Assembly (NCBI GenBank): GCA_029259915.1
Contig: JAJDED010000039.1
Span: 124,001-188,000, forward strand
DNA from: Planctomycetota bacterium
GTDB taxonomy: Bacteria; Planctomycetota; Planctomycetia; Pirellulales; Lacipirellulaceae
Length of the DNA stretch: 64,000 bases
Direction: 5' to 3'
Part shown: piece by piece, positions 59,886 through 64,000 of the stretch
Layout: each line of letters opens with the position of its first letter
Numbering within the stretch: the first letter of the stretch is position 1
Notes under the pieces: generated by a model
Databases searched by the model: none
What the model was told of the DNA's origin: nothing
The model's input: the letters and a program-made list of their open reading frames with translations, nothing else
Position numbers and translations under genes: made by a program

Positions 59886-60229
59886 TTTGTCGCCTCATCG
59901 TATCGTTTATATCGCCGTTTGCAGGTATCGATTACCTTATTAGGGGTCTTGCCTGATTTCTTCGTGAATACTTCGCCAATGACTATCGCATCGGAATCGA
60001 TTCGATAAACAATTCGCCAACTTACATTTTCATCGGGGATACGCAGCTCGTGGCACCGACGGCCGATCGAACGCATCGGGCGACTATGCGGCAATCCGAT
60101 ACTCTCGCCACGTTGCAACCGCCGCAACAATGTTCCGGCCTCGATCCGTGCTTCCAGCGTAAATGGCGGCGTCTTGATTTCGCCTTCCAACCAGACAAGC
60201 GGTTTATCGTCGCCATTCATCCAATCCAT
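59882..60229 (-). CDS. HigB/Gp49-like toxin (RelE superfamily)
   Basis: This 115-residue protein has the fold and conserved residues of phage-derived Gp49-like HigB toxins: GTLLRRLQRGESIGLPHSRPMRSIGRRCHELRI, WRIVYRIDSDAIVIGEVFTKKSGKTP and DTCKRRYKRYDE. Such toxins are mRNA endoribonucleases that cut during translation. The gene is first in the operon (toxin-antitoxin order), as in higBA. Its ATG at 60229 lies three bases after operator-like palindromes. The pair is the only toxin-antitoxin system I see in the window. Confidence 0.85.
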   Translation of the reverse strand: MDWMNGDDKPLVWLEGEIKTPPFTLEARIEAGTLLRRLQRGESIGLPHSRPMRSIGRRCHELRIPDENVSWRIVYRIDSDAIVIGEVFTKKSGKTPNKVIDTCKRRYKRYDEATK

Positions 60230-60231
60230 TA

Positions 60232-60265
60232 TATGTCATATTCGACATAATGTCAAACCTGACAT
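60232..60265. promoter_or_regulatory. Two perfect operator palindromes before the toxin gene
   Basis: TATGTC-N6-GACATA (60232-60249) and ATGTCA-N4-TGACAT (60250-60265) lie side by side with no gap, three bases upstream of the toxin ATG. They are the natural binding sites for the HigA-like antitoxin, one half-site being TGTCA/TGACA. Direct abutment with the start codon suggests a leaderless or very short leader transcript. Confidence 0.65.
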
Positions 60266-60626
60266 AAAAACGGCCGGACGTAGAAACTGGCTAGCCAGGC
60301 CATGTCCCACCTGCTATGCTTAGGGGCTAACAACAAGGTGTGAGACCTTTCGGCAAGCAGTCGTTTGGTTCATTCAAACTCGATGAAAGCGGCCATCTGG
60401 TCGGTTTTCTGCTCTCGACCGCGATTGATTCTCTTGCCCCTTGCGGCCTCCGCCACGCGTAACCGCGATGGGCGTCGATTCCCATATGTAACCGGGAACG
60501 CAGGCCGACAACTAGGCAATCGCTCCTATCCATCGGGGCCCCGCCGCATTGTTTGCGCACGCGGTTCGCTTTGCGGACTCGCACTGCGCCACCGTTGTGG
60601 CAACATTAGAAAGTTATGCACACAAG
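60266..60626. other. Gap upstream of the DEAD-box gene
   Basis: This stretch has no convincing gene or hairpin. A frame open on the plus strand from 60365 is a continuation of shadow frames, not a gene. The promoter of the helicase is presumably here. Confidence 0.4.
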
Positions 60627-62048
60627 ATGAAATTCTCCGAACTCGGACTTACCGAGCCCTTCCTCCGCGCCACCGCAGCGCTCGATTACAAATTCGCCAC
60701 GCCGATCCAGGCCAAGGCTATCCCCGTGGTCCTCTCCGGCCGCGACCTGATTGGCTGCGCCCAAACCGGCACCGGCAAAACGGCCGCCTTCACGCTGCCA
60801 ATGCTCGACCGGCTGATGCAAACGCTTCCGGAAAAAACGTCGCCGCAACCAAAAAACAAACTGAGCAACGGTCACAAACGTGCAAAAGGTGCCAAGCCGA
60901 AGCCGCGCCCTTTGCGAGCTTTGGTCCTTTCGCCCACGCGCGAATTGGCCGCACAGATTGGCGATAGCCTTGGTCGCTACGGCAAGTTCACGCCGCTGCG
61001 GCAAACAGTGATCTTCGGTGGTGTCTCGCAGCACAACCAAGTGAAGGCGCTGCGCCACGGTGTCGATGCTTTGGTCGCAACGCCTGGTCGTCTGCTCGAC
61101 CTGATGAACCAAGGTTTTATCAACTTGTCGAAGATCGAGGTTTTGGTTTTCGACGAGGCGGACCAAATGCTTGACATGGGATTCCTACCCGACCTGAAAC
61201 GCATCGTCGCCGCAGTTCCCGCAGAGCGACAGACGCTGATGTTTTCCGCCACGATGCCCAGCGAAATCCGCCAGCTCGCCCAACAGTGGTTGAGCAAACC
61301 AGCCGCCATCGAAGCGGGCCCCGTCGCCATGCCAGTGGAGCGGGTCACGCAGTCGGTCCATTTGGTCGACAAAAAACGTAAGCCCGACCTGCTCACACGG
61401 TTCTTAAAACAAACACCGCGGGGTCGGACGCTCGTTTTCAGCCGCACCAAGCATGGCGCGGACAAGATCGTCAAACGCCTACAAAAAGATGGCTTGCACG
61501 CCGCGGCAATTCACGGCAATAAAAGCCAGGGTGCCCGCAGCCGCGCGTTGGCGCAGTTCAAAAGCAAAAACCCGCCGGTACTGGTGGCCACCGACATCGC
61601 CGCCCGCGGTTTGGATATCAACAACGTATCGCACGTTCTGAATTTCGATCTGCCCGAATCGCCCGAAACATACGTCCACCGCATCGGCCGAACCGCCCGG
61701 GCGGGTGCCGAGGGCGCAGCCGTGTCGTTTTGTGCCGGCGACGAACGGGGATTGCTAAAACAAATCGAACGGCTGACCAAACGCGCGATCACGGTCGAAC
61801 CCACCATCAATGGCTTCGAGCCAACCGACCCCATCAGCCACGGTTCCAACCGCCGCCGACCATTCGGTGGCAACCGCAACGGCAACCAAGGCGGCAACCG
61901 CAACGGCGCCAAGAACCGATCGACCGGAAAATCACGCGGCTACGGCGGACCAACCAGCACCCCCACCCGCAAAAAAGCCAAACCAGCCGGCGCAGTCACC
62001 GCAGGCAGCGTACGCAAACGCAGCAGGCGGCGGCCTGCGGGCAAGTAG
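60627..62048 (+). CDS. DEAD-box RNA helicase (RhlE-type)
   Basis: The protein is 473 residues from ATG 60627. Q motif [11 protein letters not shown], motif [11 protein letters not shown], Ia PTRELA, Ib [26 protein letters not shown] and [12 protein letters not shown] are all present. A linker of about 27 residues ([17 protein letters not shown]) interrupts domain 1. The C-terminal tail is rich in Asn, Gly and basic residues ([18 protein letters not shown]) and ends with a Lys/Arg run. These proteins unwind RNA in ribosome assembly or mRNA decay and often help cold adaptation. The N-terminal 26 codons of the longer frame (from 60549) lack family similarity. Confidence 0.95.
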   Translation: MKFSELGLTEPFLRATAALDYKFATPIQAKAIPVVLSGRDLIGCAQTGTGKTAAFTLPMLDRLMQTLPEKTSPQPKNKLSNGHKRAKGAKPKPRPLRALVLSPTRELAAQIGDSLGRYGKFTPLRQTVIFGGVSQHNQVKALRHGVDALVATPGRLLDLMNQGFINLSKIEVLVFDEADQMLDMGFLPDLKRIVAAVPAERQTLMFSATMPSEIRQLAQQWLSKPAAIEAGPVAMPVERVTQSVHLVDKKRKPDLLTRFLKQTPRGRTLVFSRTKHGADKIVKRLQKDGLHAAAIHGNKSQGARSRALAQFKSKNPPVLVATDIAARGLDINNVSHVLNFDLPESPETYVHRIGRTARAGAEGAAVSFCAGDERGLLKQIERLTKRAITVEPTINGFEPTDPISHGSNRRRPFGGNRNGNQGGNRNGAKNRSTGKSRGYGGPTSTPTRKKAKPAGAVTAGSVRKRSRRRPAGK

Positions 62049-62134
62049 GCGAGGGTTTCAAGGAAAATTAGGCAAGGTGGTATCTTGCTCGAATTATTTT
62101 TACTTGAAATGGCGATACTGCGTCCGTAGAATCT

Positions 62135-62206
62135 GCCGAACAAGGTGTTCAATCAATTCCACCGTTTTGGGGAATTATCATGTGCAGTTAACACGTCTTG
62201 TTCGGC
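62135..62206. repeat. Imperfect stem with GCCGAACAAG/CTTGTTCGGC ends (attC-like)
   Basis: Ten-base perfect end arms (62135-62144 and 62197-62206) are followed inside by GTGTT/AACAC and AATTCC/GGAATT pairs, giving a folded stem of about 72 bases. Its size and bracketed arms recall integron attC sites, but the core reads GTTCGGC and not GTTRRRY, so the match is only partial. It stands about 60 bases before the nucleotidyltransferase gene. Confidence 0.5.
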
Positions 62207-62266
62207 GACGCGACTCTCGTACACGGGATTTACGTAATCTGCACAAATCGTGCCTAGAAAAAATCT

Positions 62267-63064
62267 ATGGAATCCGGAATCAAAAGACATCATAAGACGG
62301 CAATCGAAAATCTCGTAAAAGAATATGAGAACGACAACCGATTTCCCGCTCTGATCATCAGTGGTTCTGTCGCAAAAAAATGTGCCAGAGATGACTCGGA
62401 TGTTGATTTCATCATAGTTGCCAGCGACGAAGAATTCGAAAAAAGAAAATCCAAGCGGGATTTATTTATTAACCGTACGGATCTTTGTAATTACTCAGGC
62501 GGTTTCGTTGATGGAAAAGTAATTAACATGACATTCCTTAGTGAGGTCGCAAATCATGGCAATGAACCCTCGAGAGCTGCTTTTGAACAAGCATTGATTG
62601 CTTATTCTCGTTTGCAGGGTTTGGACGAGATGTTAAACCGAATTCCTGTGTATCCTGAAAAGGAACGAGAAACTCGAATGAAATCATTTTATTCGATGGC
62701 TTTCATTCAGAATTGGCTGATGGGGGAGGCCATGCGACATGGCAATATTTACACAAAAACGCGCGCGGCTTCCCAACTTGCTTTGTACGCGGGCCGTCTG
62801 ATTCTTGCTTATAATCGTATCCTTTTCCCCTACCATAAATGGTTTCTTCAATCTCTCGAAAAGAGTCCTGAAAAACCAGTCAATTTTATGAACAACATTC
62901 GATCTCTATTGAAAGAACCCACCTCAGAAAAAGCCGATAACTTGTTCCAAAGTCTTAAGAATTTCAAACCTTGGGGTGTCACCGATCATGACGCTTATAT
63001 GTGGTTCATGACGGAAATTGAGTGGAGTTGGATGAATGAAAACACCTCCCTTGAAGACTTATGA
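62267..63064 (+). CDS. Nucleotidyltransferase-fold protein
   Basis: This 265-residue protein has ISGSVAKKCARDDSDVDFII at about 31-50, the GS-x-DSDVDF motif of the polymerase-beta type nucleotidyltransferases, with metal-binding aspartates 45-47 region. The remainder is helical and AT-rich in codon use (many Asn, Lys and Ile), unlike the nearby GC-normal genes. Family members include antibiotic nucleotidyltransferases and MNT antitoxins. Its position after an attC-like stem and before a tmRNA fragment makes it a likely mobile cargo gene. Function is open. Confidence 0.7.
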   Translation: MESGIKRHHKTAIENLVKEYENDNRFPALIISGSVAKKCARDDSDVDFIIVASDEEFEKRKSKRDLFINRTDLCNYSGGFVDGKVINMTFLSEVANHGNEPSRAAFEQALIAYSRLQGLDEMLNRIPVYPEKERETRMKSFYSMAFIQNWLMGEAMRHGNIYTKTRAASQLALYAGRLILAYNRILFPYHKWFLQSLEKSPEKPVNFMNNIRSLLKEPTSEKADNLFQSLKNFKPWGVTDHDAYMWFMTEIEWSWMNENTSLEDL

Positions 63065-63534
63065 TTTTGGCTTCTGGGAAACAGGGTAGGGAAGAGCCAG
63101 CTCCAAAGGAAGATGATACCTGACAGCGGCCTGACAGCGGAACAAGACGCCTTAACGGACAATCTGTGTCATCGACTGACTCTAAGATGACACCGAAGCA
63201 AGGAAATATTAAAAGCGAAAACCCTTGCGTGGAAGAAGGTTCTGGCATTACACGACGCAGCGTGGCACTTCCTGACATTGATAGTACTTCTAGTGGTAAA
63301 AGTGGAGGCGGCGGGAATCGAACCCGAGATTCCCAACTCGCAAGTCTCTACTACAGATGAAGTTACGGATTCATCTCCTCAGCCGTCTGCACTATGTCTG
63401 CAATCGTGCGTCTCAAAGTGCCACCTCTTGGCACAAATAGACACGGACCTCGGTCACGTTATCGCAACATGGGCCAACCTCTCAGCGGAAGTTCGTGCCG
63501 CGTTAGTAGCCATTTGTATCAATTGTAGGAACGA
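63065..63534. other. Gap with tmRNA fragment
   Basis: Apart from the tmRNA 3'-end fragment at 63303-63366, I see no gene in this AT-leaning stretch. Frames at 63166-63360 and 63278-63538 are products of the fragment read in the wrong sense (GGGNRTR and EAAGIEP) and are not genes. Confidence 0.5.
63303..63366 (-). ncRNA. ssrA: tmRNA (ssrA) 3'-end fragment, probable attachment site
   Basis: The minus strand reads CGGGTTCGATTCCCG, a T-arm, then CCGCCTCCA, the acceptor end of a tmRNA, preceded by a stretch (GACTTGCGAGTTGGGAATC) like the last helix before the T-arm. The 5' acceptor half and tag-coding part are not found in the next 600 bases. Islands often insert at the ssrA 3' end and leave such copies. 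A whole tmRNA could lie elsewhere in the genome. Confidence 0.55.
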
Positions 63535-63831
63535 ATGACGCAACAAAAGAAAGCGGCCATAACGTCCACTAATCAGTATCAGGAATTCCGGCATAAAAAT
63601 TTCCCACCATCATTTACAGGAGAAAATCATGCCTGGAGGAAAACCGTAGTTATTTGTGAACACCTGGCCAACTATGTCCTGCGCTGGCGACCCCACCTGG
63701 GGCAGCCAGAAACGGTAACTCTCTACCTTACGCACTCACACATAGATTTGAGTGCTGCCATAAATGGCTACCGACGGACCGTCGTAGCTCTGTTTGAATG
63801 GACGCATTCGACCTGCAGATACCTCAAGTGA
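63535..63831 (+). CDS. Small hypothetical protein
   Basis: This 98-residue protein starts at ATG 63535 with AGGA eight bases upstream. It has NHAWRKTVVICEHLANYVLRW and ALFEWTHSTCRYLK and is mixed alpha with some basic residues. I see no known motif. It overlaps the next reading frame by about 34 bases. It belongs to the same probably mobile region. Confidence 0.5.
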   Translation: MTQQKKAAITSTNQYQEFRHKNFPPSFTGENHAWRKTVVICEHLANYVLRWRPHLGQPETVTLYLTHSHIDLSAAINGYRRTVVALFEWTHSTCRYLK

Positions 63832-64000
63832 GCGAAGATAAAACTGAATCTGAATTCGGAAGGCGTGATCAGCTCATCCTAGAAACAGTTCGCAATGCCA
63901 AGCCGAAACTTTTTGTTAATCCGTTAGGAGTTCCATCCATCATGTTGCCTTTCGCACCTAAGTCTGCCAAGAAAACTGAGTACCCCATTCACAGCGCTCG
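63798..64000 (+). CDS. Partial reading frame running out of the window
   Basis: From ATG 63798 the frame stays open to the end, giving 67 residues (MDAFDLQIPQVSEDKTESEF onward, then RRDQLILETVRNAKPKLFVNPLGVP). No motif is recognised and no ribosome-binding site is obvious. It overlaps the 98-codon gene, suggesting coupling. Its end lies outside the window. Confidence 0.4.
   Translation, partial: MDAFDLQIPQVSEDKTESEFGRRDQLILETVRNAKPKLFVNPLGVPSIMLPFAPKSAKKTEYPIHSA

Noticed and set aside
63166-63538. Two reading frames encoding GGGNRTR and EAAGIEP-type peptides
   Set aside because: They translate the antisense of the tmRNA 3' end, a frequent source of false genes in databases.

Overview
The window looks like the chromosome of a planctomycete, most likely of the Pirellulales type. 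The evidence is a DUF1501 and DUF1549/DUF1553 gene pair, PEP-CTERM proteins with a dockerin-like tail, a BBP7-type outer-membrane barrel, a large modular sulfatase, and tetrahydromethanopterin (H4MPT)-linked C1 genes (fae, methylene-H4MPT dehydrogenase, mch, a RimK-like ligase). No ribosomal RNA is present; there is one tRNA-Leu. Species-level identity cannot be read from the sequence.

Region 1 (1-19.7 kb) is a cell-surface polysaccharide locus. Reading on the minus strand it runs wecB, a WecA/MraY-type initiating transferase, a Wzx-type flippase, two methyltransferases, two GT4 glycosyltransferases, a pyruvate kinase-ATP sulfurylase fusion and a PAPS-type sulfotransferase. Further along come a Wzy-like membrane protein and a third glycosyltransferase cut by the window edge. 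Two plus-strand genes for exported PEP-CTERM proteins sit inside the locus: a formylglycine-enzyme-like (SUMF1) protein without cysteines, and a sulfatase with LamG-like and dockerin-like modules. The simplest reading is a locus that makes a polysaccharide on a lipid carrier, sulfates it, and encodes an exported sulfatase beside it. The kinase-sulfurylase fusion is the most unusual object in the window.

Region 2 (19.8-28.6 kb) holds a small membrane protein, fae, a methylene-H4MPT dehydrogenase, a TPR-like gene, two exported proteins, a CDP-alcohol phosphatidyltransferase and an alkaline phosphatase. Region 3 (28.6-43 kb) is mostly housekeeping: lepA, a ROK sugar kinase, a CinA-like/nucleotidyltransferase fusion, a GNAT-like protein, a ClpP-like protein, UbiD, a beta-CASP hydrolase, a LOG protein, a TlpA-like protein and an Nramp-related transporter. 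Region 4 (43-60 kb) has a Gfo/Idh/MocA oxidoreductase overlapping mch, an ATP-grasp ligase, NfeD-type proteins, ferritin, tRNA-Leu(GAG), a dicarboxylate symporter, a TPR protein, ychF and the DUF1501/DUF1549 pair.

Region 5 (59.5-64 kb) looks partly mobile. It has a HigBA-like toxin-antitoxin pair behind two perfect operator palindromes, a DEAD-box helicase, an attC-like dyad, an AT-rich nucleotidyltransferase gene, an antisense tmRNA 3'-end fragment (a typical island attachment site) and unknown genes that run off the window.

Many intergenic gaps carry long inverted repeats that fall into several families: five AACCACGAAGACAC-type elements, two near-identical TTAGCCGCGATCTAACAG elements, a 35-bp-arm element with nested palindromes, AGAGCCAAGAGC elements and GCTAAC/GCTAAT heptamers. 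They nearly always sit between genes and never inside the coding regions called here.
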